This document shows positions 1-8,047 of a DNA stretch of 64,000 nucleotides, piece after piece. The stretch comes from Hoeflea sp. (GTDB lineage Bacteria > Pseudomonadota > Alphaproteobacteria > Rhizobiales > Rhizobiaceae). The notes beneath the pieces were generated by a model. The model was not told the origin of the DNA. It searched no databases and saw nothing but the letters and a program-made list of their open reading frames with translations. Numbering within the stretch: the first letter of the stretch is position 1; each line of letters opens with the position of its first letter. The stretch is from NCBI RefSeq assembly GCF_002733955.1, contig NZ_NVXQ01000001.1, forward strand, positions 124,001 through 188,000, given 5' to 3'. The position numbers and the translations under genes are program-made.

Positions 1-81
1 AATTTGGCGAACAAGCGCCGCGAGATAAAGATTTCTCCGCAAGAAGAAATCATCACCGTTATGTCCGCAGGTTGGTCATAA
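1..81 (+). CDS. C-terminal end of an unidentified protein (cut by window edge)
   Basis: Frame 1 is open from the first base to a TAA at 79-81 and encodes 26 residues ending in ITVMSAGWS. The residue mix (charged, then short hydrophobic) is protein-like, but the piece is too short to place in a family. It would be the 3' end of a gene that starts left of the window. It could also be a chance open frame. Confidence 0.3.
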   Translation, partial: NLANKRREIKISPQEEIITVMSAGWS

Positions 82-316
82 ATGCTCGTCTTGTTGCTTT
101 TCGAGTTGGTTGAAATCGATCAAATCTGGCTGCACCAGAATGTTGTGATTTTCCCGAAATCGCTGGATTCCGACCATTGAAAAACTCAATAAAATCAACA
201 AAACACTTTTAACGTCAATATGTTGACAATATAAAATAGTTTGACTTACTAAAAAATCGAGATGATCATAGACGTACAGCAACGTTCTGGATCGATGAGA
301 AAGGTAATCAATCAAC

Positions 317-1422
317 ATGTCGAGTAAATCAAACAATAACTCTAATAAAAATACTGAAAATACGTTTCTAGGCGCTGAAAGCGCGCAATCGGGTTCGACC
401 GAAAACGCGGTATCACCTGAAGTGGCAAGCACACTGAAACGAGCGGCCGCAAAAATCACAGCGCTCAATCGCGATTCTACAGACAAGCTTTCGAGAAGGG
501 TGCGATATTCGCGGAGGTAAAATACCTCGTCCCTGAGAAATCATTCGGACAGTGGCTGAAGACCTTCTCCGACTACAAAGTCCGCTCTGCGTGGAACTAC
601 ACCTCGGTGCACGAACGCCTTCAGGACCATCGCGAGCAGCTGATCGCATCGGCGGTGTTGCCCACAGTGATGTTCGAGTTGGCCAAGGGCGAACCGGCGC
701 AGATCGAAACCCTCGTTGCCCGCATCGCGGCTGGCGAGCGTCTAAAGGTAAAGGATATCAAAGAAGCGGTCGGGGGAAAACCGAAGTCCGACATTCCTCC
801 TCTCGACGTCGGTGGACTTGCGGGGCTTCGCAAAGCGGCCGAAATCAAGCTGAGCACCGACATCGCCGAGTTCGAGAAGCGTGTGAAGCACATTTTGGTT
901 CATGTCGGTGAGGCGCTGGATACGATCGAGCGCGGCAAGCGGGTCGTCAAGAATAAACTTGCTGCCAACATTGAAATCCAGAGTCGACATGCCCACGATC
1001 TCTTCAAAGTGATCGTTGCACCGATTCAGCCCCACAGTTGGAACGAGAATGGCAACTGGGAGATCGGCAAGCTGGACGATAGGACCTCGTGGGGCAAGGT
1101 TCAGCGGTTGCTACGTCAACTGGGCGGTGCCGATGATTGGCCACCGGCGAAGGAGCTGAATAGCTGGCTGGTTGATGAGGTGAATCCGGCACTTCGCTTT
1201 GTCATCTATAGGGAACCACTGACGGCCACGCCGCTGACCGCTAGCACTGCCGCTTCAGAGGTAGAGTCAGTGGAATCGACTGAGCATCCAGAGGCGACGA
1301 TGGTGGTAGAGACTCCGTCGGGCGCGCCGGATACGGCCATCACAGAGAGAGCACAGCGACCCAAGATTACTTCAATACCCAAAAAGGGCGGAAGCCAAGC
1401 AACGGTAGCAGAAGCGGCCTGA
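317..1422 (+). pseudogene. DUF3102-like plasmid/phage-type protein, broken by a -1 frameshift
   Basis: The start at 317 opens a frame encoding a Ser/Asn-rich N-terminus that runs into AAAKITALNRD, then leaves frame and stops at 520. The next frame, open from about 463 to 1422, continues it logically with FYRQAFEKGAIFAEVK and FGQWLKTFSDYKVRSAWNY, the pattern seen in DUF3102-like proteins (a short helix, then G..L.EVK, then a tryptophan). The break lies near 474-478, where one extra T would restore a single protein of about 368 residues. The C-terminal 100 residues are low-complexity (Thr, Glu, Pro). A TTGACA at 223-228 in the AT-rich leader could be a -35 box. The reading may be a true mutation or a sequencing error; the function is unknown. 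Confidence 0.6.
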
Positions 1423-1448
1423 CCGGCATCAACGCATTTGGGAATTCA

Positions 1449-1474
1449 GGGCCCGCTTCGGCGGGCTTCTTCGT
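1449..1474 (+). terminator. Rho-independent terminator-like hairpin
   Basis: GCCCGC (1451-1456), a TTCG tetraloop and GCGGGC (1461-1466) form a stable hairpin followed by TTCTTCG. It sits 27 bases after the stop of the DUF3102-like gene, which fits a terminator for it. Confidence 0.65.
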
Positions 1475-1973
1475 ATCTGGATAGATGAGTGGCCCGCGTC
1501 ACCTGTTAACCATGCCGGAGCTCTTTGTTCCGGATGCGTTCTTCTTGCTTGCCGGATACGAAACTCCGGGCTACCTCTCATGTGTCGGCAGAAACCAAAT
1601 ATCTGCAGTGACTTAGTGGCCCCCGCCGATGCGTCAACATCGAACGAGGGCCTGACCCGCAACCTTGCATTAGAAGGAATTGGGCTATGTTGACCCTTAA
1701 CGCCATCTCCCTGAATGGGAAAGACCATTCGCACTGCTCTCCTGTTGAAACACGATCGCGGCAAGGCCTTCGGCTGTTTGGCGACCTGTCGCCATCACCT
1801 ATCTCGCTTTCGCACCGCTGATTGTTCCGACACACTGCGATCACGCCCAATTCCTTGCTGACATCATGGTTGCTGCCGCCCGTATGGGCAGCCAATGCGG
1901 AAATTATTTCCGCCTGTGACCCCGCTTGTCTGCATGGATTTTGCCGTCATCGCTCCTCAACAGGAGACACCCA
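1475..1973. other. Intergenic region without a supported gene
   Basis: About 500 bases between the terminator and the nuclease-like gene. Open frames on the minus strand here are Arg/Ser-rich, have no recognisable domain and no convincing ribosome-binding site. Nothing else was seen except the AGGAGA ribosome-binding site just before 1974. Confidence 0.5.
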
Positions 1974-2885
1974 ATGACCAAACAAATCCTCAAGACCACG
2001 ACCGTGCCCAATTATGTCCATTCCGCCGATTGCAAAGAACTGCGGGCGCGGTTTGACAAGATCATTGACGAACTCATTGCCTCCAGTCTGTCGGCTGAAG
2101 CGCTGAAAGATGCACTCTCTGGCGGCATCGAGAAGGTTGGCACCATTCTTCGTTCAATCCCTGGCCACGAAGGACGGCTGCTCGAACGTGGCATTGCCAT
2201 GATTGCCAGATGCAATCCTGATTTGATTGTTCTCACGCAGAATCTGCGTCTGCCGGTCACGCCGACAGCGCTGCAACTGGTCGGCATGAACAGCCCGGAG
2301 CACTATCGGTCATTGACGCTGGATGCCGATCACGGCGGTCGCAGAACTTACACGCCCGATCTGATCATCCTCAATAAGCAGACAAAAGTTGCTCATGTCG
2401 TTGATGTGAAACGAAGCCTCATTTCTTATGAAAACACCAGAATCGATGAGCTCAAGAACCGCATGCTGGCAGCTGCCCTTGTTGTGCCGGACCTGCTGTT
2501 CAAAGAGCACCGTCGCCTGGTGGCTGAGGAGGTGCGGGCTGTTATCCTCAGCGCCGAGGAGCGGAAATGCGATGTTGAAGGCGGTATCTGGCCCTTGTCG
2601 CACCTTGCGTATCTGATCGAAGTTACCGGCGCTGGCGAAGCGATTGGACTCCTCAAAGAAAGCTTCGAAGACCGCATCAACAAAAATTGGGAGATTGCTC
2701 GCCAGACCTTCACCCGACCACCCAATCTGAACAGCGATCAACCTGTCGTATCGATAGCGGGGGAAGAGGATGCAGAGCCTGATGACGAAGATGTTCAAAA
2801 CGATGGCGAAGATGCTGTCGCCGAGGCCCACTCCGAACCGCGTCTGATCAAGCTTGGCTTTGCAAAAGTGCCATTGAGACATTAG
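1974..2885 (+). CDS. PD-(D/E)XK nuclease-like protein, first gene of the split-FtsH operon
   Basis: 303 residues from ATG 1974, chosen over the upstream TTG at 1926 because AGGAGA lies 6-12 bases before it. The middle holds a PD-(D/E)XK-like core: YTPDLIILNK (about residue 125) followed by VAHVVDVKRSL (about residue 140), giving the PD...DVK arrangement of restriction-type nucleases. The N-terminal 100 residues look helical and the C-terminus is an acidic tail (EEDAEPDDEDVQ). Genes 2973, 3059, 3385 and 5417 follow on the same strand, most of them overlapping, so it probably belongs to one transcriptional unit with an FtsH-like ATPase/protease. The nuclease activity is inferred from the motif only; the family name is not known to me. 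Confidence 0.65.
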   Translation: MTKQILKTTTVPNYVHSADCKELRARFDKIIDELIASSLSAEALKDALSGGIEKVGTILRSIPGHEGRLLERGIAMIARCNPDLIVLTQNLRLPVTPTALQLVGMNSPEHYRSLTLDADHGGRRTYTPDLIILNKQTKVAHVVDVKRSLISYENTRIDELKNRMLAAALVVPDLLFKEHRRLVAEEVRAVILSAEERKCDVEGGIWPLSHLAYLIEVTGAGEAIGLLKESFEDRINKNWEIARQTFTRPPNLNSDQPVVSIAGEEDAEPDDEDVQNDGEDAVAEAHSEPRLIKLGFAKVPLRH

Positions 2886-2972
2886 CGCGCTCACGGTTCC
2901 ATTAACCCATCAACAATTCCCATCCAATTGAACACGTTGACCGTGACCGGTCGGCGCACGGAGAACCATGCC

Positions 2973-3062
2973 ATGAGTGCAGACATCGTTCCATTTCCGA
3001 AGCCATTCCTCCTTGCCCAAAACAGTCCGGGAGTCGTCAACAGCGGCGTGATAACACCATGA
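2973..3062 (+). CDS. 29-residue small protein translationally coupled to the next gene
   Basis: ATG 2973, preceded by GGAG at 2960-2963, encodes a 29-residue product beginning MSADIVPFPKPFLLAQ. Its TGA (3060-3062) overlaps the ATG of the following gene (3059) in an ATGA junction. That overlap, the ribosome-binding site and the VPFPKP-type start suggest a real small gene or leader peptide that couples translation of the downstream 109-residue protein. No function can be assigned, and a random short open frame is still possible. Confidence 0.45.
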   Translation: MSADIVPFPKPFLLAQNSPGVVNSGVITP

Positions 3063-3388
3063 GGCACCGCGCCGAGCCGTTGTCTCCTGAGCAGACGGCC
3101 GCCACCATGGCCGTTGCCAGAACAGCAAGGCCACAGCCGTGGACTGCGGAAGACCATGCAGCCCACGTCGCCATCGTCGTCCGGATTGCCATCCGTTCAG
3201 CCAAGCGCAGAGGCGTCAGCCTTCAGAGCATGCTGTCCATTCCGCGCGGATGGCTCCTGAAGTTGTGTGACGAAGGAGACCCGACCTGTTTGGTTGTCCG
3301 TGATTGGCTGATGGGAAACCGGGCGCATCTGCCCGACGGTTTCGAAGAAGCCGTCAGCGCTGCCTCCATCAACGAGGAGGATGCATGA
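3059..3388 (+). CDS. 109-residue conserved-looking hypothetical protein
   Basis: A basic N-terminal region (RTARPQPWTAEDHAAHVAIVVRIAIRSAKRRG) is followed by SLQSMLSIPRGWLLKLCDEGD and an acidic end. No domain is recognised. The gene starts in an ATGA overlap with the 29-residue frame and ends in another ATGA overlap with the AAA ATPase gene (ATG 3385, stop 3386-3388), so it is embedded in the operon and likely co-translated. It may be an adaptor or regulator of the downstream ATPase/protease, but this is guesswork from position. Confidence 0.65.
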   Translation: MRHRAEPLSPEQTAATMAVARTARPQPWTAEDHAAHVAIVVRIAIRSAKRRGVSLQSMLSIPRGWLLKLCDEGDPTCLVVRDWLMGNRAHLPDGFEEAVSAASINEEDA

Positions 3389-5424
3389 TGGAGACTCTAA
3401 CCGAACGCATCACCCGATATCTGTTGCTGCGCAATCGACGACTGGCGATCCTTGATCTCTACCAGCGGGCATCCGACGTAGGACTGCTCGCCATCAATTA
3501 CCCGTTCGGCGAGAAGAAACGCGGTGTGGCCTGGCAGGTCTCTGCACAGGCAGCATCGGGGCTTGCCGGCGACAGGAACCGTGCCCGAGCCCTGGTCGCC
3601 CGGGCGCTGAAACGCGGGCCGGTGACCGCGCATGACGGATTTGTTGATAGTGACCACGGGGAATCCATTGAGCCTATCGTCACTGGCGAGGCTGGCGGTA
3701 AGCCTGTGTACCAGCTTCAGGCGAATGGCGGTGACGCTGACGTGAAGCCGGCAAAGCGCAAGAAAGAACGGTCAGCATCAGTCTATCGCAGGTTTGCTCA
3801 GCCACTGGATTCTATGACGATGTTTGCGCTGCTGCGGGAATTCCTGCCACCACCAAACCCAACTCAGGTTGCCACGGCCCTGCTGATTGCCCGCGCAGTT
3901 GGCGAGAGTGTTGCTGATTTCAAGACGCTTCGAGATGTATTGATGCGGCGGAATCCGGTGATCCTGTTCAAAATTCCGGTTCGGGGATTTGAGAGGCAGT
4001 TCGGTCTGATGCTGGAAGAGGCCCTGATTGCTCCCTTCTATGCATCTCTGGTCGATATCCTTGACGGTCGCCCGCTGTCGGCGCATTTCCGTGAAACCCG
4101 ACCTGAAATGCGGAAACGAAATGTTCTGACCGGCTCGGGCCGAAAAGTCGTCGATGTGACCAAGGCAAACCTGAAGCGCTCCCTGAGCACGGCAATGCTT
4201 GGCGACCCAATGTCACTTCTTATTGTCGACGAAACAGCCGAAACGATCAGGACCGAATTCACCGCCGCCGCTGACATCGTGCTTCAGTGTGCGGGCATTG
4301 ACGAGGCATTGATCGCCGACCTGCTTCATGTCTGTCTCGGTATTCAGGCAAGCGAATCTGTCTCCGTCATGGAAGGAATGATGTTCGATCCAGGCAGTGT
4401 GAGTGTCGATGATCTGGCGCTTGCTGTGCGGCCTGGACGCACAGCAAAGACAGTGCTGAGCCTGCTGGCGATCCTTGCGGATACGGCGGGCGAGGATAAG
4501 GCTGAATATGATGACAACAGGTCTCGCAGGGGGCGCTCATCACATCCTTTGTCAGCGTTACGGGACAAGCCAAAGGCTTCTTTGATCGATATGATCCTGC
4601 CGGAGGTCGAACCATCGACCGATGCAGCCACCGACAAAACGAATACCGTGATCTCTGGAAGGGCAGTTGAGGCCGCATCATCAACACATCATGTGCGATC
4701 ACTGCGCGTCGAAAATCTGGCCGGCTATGGCGAAGCGCGACCGTGGGCACTCGACCTGAAGGACGACCTCGCTCTCTGGCGCGAAGGTGCCCTCGGTTGG
4801 GATGAAATGAGCAGCAAGATGCTGCTGTCGGGACCTCCCGGCACCGGCAAGACCACTTTCGCCAGGGCGCTCTGCAATACGCTCCATGTGCCCTTGATCG
4901 TGAGTTCGGTCGCGTCCTGGCTCGAACCCGGATTTCTCGGGGACGTCCTTCAACAAATGTCGGAAGTTTTCGAGACCGCGCGGGAAAATGCGCCGTGCAT
5001 CGTCTTCATCGATGAGCTCGACGCGATCGGTAGCCGCAGTGGCGGACGAGGCGGAGATGACCGTCACGAACATTACTGGACAACTGTGATCACCCGGCTG
5101 CTTGAATTGTTGGATGGCGCGCTGAAAACCGAAGGCGTCATCGTTGTCGCTGCAACAAACCTGCCCGATCGGGTCGATCCGGCACTGCTTCGATCGGGCA
5201 GGCTCGAAAAACACGTCCTCATCCCACCGCCAGATGCCCAAGCCCTGGCTGGGATTCTCGCACATCATCTCGGCTCTGATCTCGTTGCGGTACTGGCGTC
5301 GGCCCCCCGACGTGCTGACTCGCATTCTGAAAGCTCCGCACAGGACATGCCGTCGTGTGCTTCCACTCATCGGAAGCCATCAAAGGCAGATGCAGCCTTG
5401 AAGAAAGGACAAGCCCATGTCTGA
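3385..5424 (+). CDS. FtsH-like AAA ATPase (protease-less half of a split FtsH-type machine)
   Basis: 679 residues from ATG 3385, preceded by GAGGAGG (3374-3380). The first 470 residues are a family-specific N-terminal region with no membrane segments that I can see, unlike true FtsH. The AAA module follows: Walker A GPPGTGKTTFARAL near residue 482, Walker B CIVFIDELDAIGS near 538, and the second region of homology AATNLPDRVDPALLRSGRLEKHV near 590-610 with the arginine finger. The helical lid and the zinc protease are not in this protein but in the next gene, which overlaps by 8 bases (5417-5424). The two products therefore probably assemble into an ATP-dependent protease or remodelling complex. 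The last 45 residues are poorly conserved-looking and Ser-rich. Confidence 0.8.
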   Translation: MMETLTERITRYLLLRNRRLAILDLYQRASDVGLLAINYPFGEKKRGVAWQVSAQAASGLAGDRNRARALVARALKRGPVTAHDGFVDSDHGESIEPIVTGEAGGKPVYQLQANGGDADVKPAKRKKERSASVYRRFAQPLDSMTMFALLREFLPPPNPTQVATALLIARAVGESVADFKTLRDVLMRRNPVILFKIPVRGFERQFGLMLEEALIAPFYASLVDILDGRPLSAHFRETRPEMRKRNVLTGSGRKVVDVTKANLKRSLSTAMLGDPMSLLIVDETAETIRTEFTAAADIVLQCAGIDEALIADLLHVCLGIQASESVSVMEGMMFDPGSVSVDDLALAVRPGRTAKTVLSLLAILADTAGEDKAEYDDNRSRRGRSSHPLSALRDKPKASLIDMILPEVEPSTDAATDKTNTVISGRAVEAASSTHHVRSLRVENLAGYGEARPWALDLKDDLALWREGALGWDEMSSKMLLSGPPGTGKTTFARALCNTLHVPLIVSSVASWLEPGFLGDVLQQMSEVFETARENAPCIVFIDELDAIGSRSGGRGGDDRHEHYWTTVITRLLELLDGALKTEGVIVVAATNLPDRVDPALLRSGRLEKHVLIPPPDAQALAGILAHHLGSDLVAVLASAPRRADSHSESSAQDMPSCASTHRKPSKADAALKKGQAHV

Positions 5425-6147
5425 GTTTGTTTCAACGTCCTCACCCTCACCGGCGCTTCAATCTCTGGCTCTGATGGCCATCGGCAGGACCGGTGCTGAT
5501 ATTGAACGCCTTGTCCGCGAAGTGCGCCAAAAGGCCCGACGGGAAAAGCGTCAGCCGGCTTGGATCGACATCGAGCGGGCGCTTGGCGATGACCGAATGG
5601 CTATGTCGGACGATCTCCGCTGGCGTGTCTCTGTCCATGAGGCAGGTCATGCGACGGCCTGGACGCTGCTCGGGATTGGCGATGTCGAGTCCGTGACCCT
5701 TGGCATCGGGGAAGTTGGGCAAGTGACCGTCAATCGATATCGCCACTTGTCGCAGACCGAAGAATGGCTGACAAAAACCATGGCGGCCATTTTGGCTGGG
5801 CGCGTCGCGGAAATGCTTGTTGTCGGTGAACCAATGGTGGGCTCGGGTGGTGGCGAAGGCAGCGATCTGGCGAAGGCAACAGCAATCGCACTGGATGCCG
5901 AGACAAGTCTCGGCATCCAGTGCATCAACCGCTGCTTTATCGCCTGTCGACCCGCGGCTTCGATATGCTGACATTGGATCGTGACCTCGCTGAACGGGTG
6001 AATACAAGGCTCCTGACTGCGGAGACCATTGCGCGCGGTTTGCTTGAGGAGCAAGGGTCAAAGCTGATGAAGCTTGCCAGCCATCTCAATCAGGCTGGCG
6101 TGATGTCGGGAGATGAAGTGCGCCGCCTTTTAGGAATGGAAAGGTGA
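5417..6147 (+). pseudogene. M41 (FtsH-type) zinc peptidase with AAA lid, frame broken at a perfect palindrome
   Basis: ATG 5417 with AAGGA upstream. The N-terminal 50 residues (MAIGRTGADIERLVREVRQK) match the helical lid that normally ends the AAA domain of FtsH. The peptidase follows, with zinc motif HEAGH near residue 74 and the conserved AGRVAEML and GSGGGEGSDL segments near 130-150. The frame then runs off at about 5910-5925 and stops at 5971, whereas the next frame (to 6147) carries the expected remainder, HQPLLYRLSTRGFDML through LLGMER. The junction coincides exactly with a 17-bp perfect inverted repeat (5888-5923). An intact protein would be about 243 residues. It is either a recent inactivating mutation or a sequencing error in the hairpin. 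Confidence 0.75.
5888..5923. repeat. Perfect 17-bp inverted repeat inside the M41 peptidase gene
   Basis: Arm GCACTGGATGCCGAGAC (5888-5904), two-base centre AA, and its exact reverse complement (5907-5923). It lies within coding sequence and spans the point where the peptidase frame is lost. Confidence 0.95.
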
Positions 6148-6448
6148 TGGCGCATCAGGGTTCACTGAAAACGGTACTGAACCGGGATTTCTGGTGGTCA
6201 ATTACTGGCGTGGCTGAAAATGTCCTGACCGACGTATAAATTGGCATTTTCGCAATGCTTTCCAAATTCTCTTTGGCGCTTTCGGCCCAGAGCTGACCTT
6301 GCCTACCACTTCAAAATGCTGCAATGCGGTTTGGCATTGCGGGTATTCATACAGAGCACATCATTCTGTCGGCGCAAACGTCGGTGTGCGGACGTTTCGG
6401 ATAGTCGCTGCGCTCCCGTTATGTTCAGTCTATTTATTAACACCCAAA
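6148..6448. other. Intergenic region between convergent genes
   Basis: About 300 bases between the end of the peptidase gene (plus strand) and the end of the hydrolase gene (minus strand). No gene, hairpin terminator or repeat was recognised. Confidence 0.5.
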
Positions 6449-7741
6449 TTAACGCTCCAGATGAATTCGAAATGAAAACCCTGACAGCTGATCCACTTGG
6501 ATCGGTCCGAACGTCCAGAAATCTCGCAGCACTTCTGCATGCGGGTGGCCGTAGCTACGGGTTGGCTCAGAGCTGAATACGCTTGTCTTTGGTGCAGCAA
6601 GTGCCGCAAGGCCATCGTGCCAATTGGCCCTCGCGCCATGATGCGCAACCTGAAATACGCTAACGCGTCTTGCGCGGCGCGCATCAAGGTAACTCTCCAA
6701 ACCGTCCCACTTTGCGGGACTATTCAGGTTCCCATCGCCTGTTAGCAGGATCGCACCTCTCGTTTCATGTTCCTTCCAACAGCCGCAAGCGCCGATAAGT
6801 CGGTGATAAACGCATTCGCAATTGCAGATTCTCTGCCCCGTCCAAGGGCCAACTGCACCGCCATAAAGCATTAGACTGACATTGTTCATCGCTGCCCCAC
6901 GACCGAACGTTGTCTCATAGAACATCTTTAGGTCATCAAGAGAACTTTTCCGTTCGTTTTTGTTGCCGTTCAGAAGTGAACCTCGATACGACTCGACTTC
7001 TGACGCAAATCCGAATGTGTCATCTGGTTTTGTCGCGGGATCATTGTAGGGCAGAAATTCCCAAACCCCAAGGATGACAATTGCCTTACCAGAACGAAGC
7101 ATCCGAATGCGATGGTCCAAGTCACCGTTTGCCCCTTCCAAATCGCCATATGAAACTGGTTCGCCGGGCTTAGACGGTTTTTCGGGGTCGTCTAAGTCTT
7201 CGGGCGGTTCGGGGGCTACGGTCGGCTCGGTCGAGAATGGCGGCCCATCATCGTTAGAGGGCATAACGAACAGGACCTGTTCAAAACCGTCACCCGCTTC
7301 TTGGATGAGATATTGCACTGGGTCGACATAGAACAACATCTCGGGGTCTTCTGCTCTTAACCCTTGTTCAAAGCCGATTAGCAGGCGATGCCACAAGGGT
7401 GCCCACGGTAGCATTACCGTCTTGGCACCGATCTTATTCAGAAGTTCAACCACACCGCTGATATGGTCATTGTGGAAATGAGACAGGGTGAGAAGATCGA
7501 TTTTCTCACCTTGGCAATGGCTTTTCAGATCGTCGATCGCGTTGGTGACCAGCCGCTTTCCCGAACTGGACCCACAGTCATAGACCCAGCGATAAGGTCC
7601 GACTGGAGCCGGTCTGGGCGGTTTGCCAGTGTCTATCATTCGGCGCGGTCGTCGTGCGGGAGGCCAGAACTCTACCGAACCGGTAGCAAACAAGCCTTGG
7701 CCGACTGGAAAGAACCAATGAAGCGCGCAAACTTTGGTCAT
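6449..7741 (-). CDS. Metallo-beta-lactamase-fold hydrolase of a defence-like locus
   Basis: 430 residues. The zinc-binding signature HFHNDH (HxHxDH) near residue 90 follows a YDCGSSSGK segment, as in ComEC-like and other MBL-fold hydrolases. LLTGDGN and FQVAHHGARANW in the C-terminal third supply the later metal ligands, and SYGHPHAEVL near the end is typical of ComEC-type MBL domains. A proline/acid-rich insertion (about residues 170-200) separates the two halves. There is no signal peptide or membrane segment, so it is probably cytosolic. ATG 7741 overlaps the stop of the HsdS remnant (ATGA), and the RloC-like ATPase gene lies upstream on the same strand, so the hydrolase may be a nuclease or small-molecule effector of that locus. 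The substrate is unknown. Confidence 0.75.
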   Translation of the reverse strand: MTKVCALHWFFPVGQGLFATGSVEFWPPARRPRRMIDTGKPPRPAPVGPYRWVYDCGSSSGKRLVTNAIDDLKSHCQGEKIDLLTLSHFHNDHISGVVELLNKIGAKTVMLPWAPLWHRLLIGFEQGLRAEDPEMLFYVDPVQYLIQEAGDGFEQVLFVMPSNDDGPPFSTEPTVAPEPPEDLDDPEKPSKPGEPVSYGDLEGANGDLDHRIRMLRSGKAIVILGVWEFLPYNDPATKPDDTFGFASEVESYRGSLLNGNKNERKSSLDDLKMFYETTFGRGAAMNNVSLMLYGGAVGPWTGQRICNCECVYHRLIGACGCWKEHETRGAILLTGDGNLNSPAKWDGLESYLDARRARRVSVFQVAHHGARANWHDGLAALAAPKTSVFSSEPTRSYGHPHAEVLRDFWTFGPIQVDQLSGFSFRIHLER

Positions 7742-7932
7742 ACGTCGACTGCTTCTACAGCAGGCTCCGGTGCCTCGTTTAGGACGGTGTTGAGGAGTTT
7801 GCTGCGGGTAGTAGCTGTGAGGTCGGCCTCCAGCCGATCGCAGAGGACCATCAGGGCATCGACCTTGGCCGCGATGCGGTGTTGTTCGGCGAGGGGCTGG
7901 AGAGGGGTATACTGACTAGTCGCCTGATTCAT
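7738..7932 (-). pseudogene. hsdS: C-terminal remnant of a type I restriction specificity subunit (HsdS)
   Basis: The 64-residue frame reads PLAEQHRIAAKVDALMVLCDRLEADL then KLLNTVLNEA, the typical end of HsdS (second conserved coiled coil after the second target-recognition domain). Both recognition domains are missing, so the piece cannot specify DNA by itself. It still has a start codon and ends in an ATGA overlap with the hydrolase gene, so it may now serve only as a translated leader for it. It marks a former type I restriction-modification locus, the usual home of RloC/PrrC-type ATPases like the upstream gene. Confidence 0.75.
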
Positions 7933-8047
7933 AGTTCAACTTCCCTTCAAGTGCGTTGGTACTAGTTGATTACATCGATAAGATACATTGATATCAAAGG
8001 CAAAGCGGACGGCATTCAGAAAGAGCCATGACATAGTTATTATGGCT

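Noticed and set aside
76-486. 136-residue minus-strand frame opposite the DUF3102-like gene
   Set aside because: Overlaps the better supported plus-strand gene and has no recognisable motif; hydrophobic content comes from the AT-rich leader.
5144-5401. Alternative frame at the end of the AAA ATPase as evidence of a frameshift
   Set aside because: The original frame continues to a stop that overlaps the next start by 8 bases with a good ribosome-binding site, the usual coupled arrangement; the alternative frame shows no family motif after the SRH.
6449-7741. Beta-lactamase resistance gene
   Set aside because: The HxHxDH motif is general to the MBL fold; the protein has no signal peptide and its later motifs resemble ComEC-type hydrolases.
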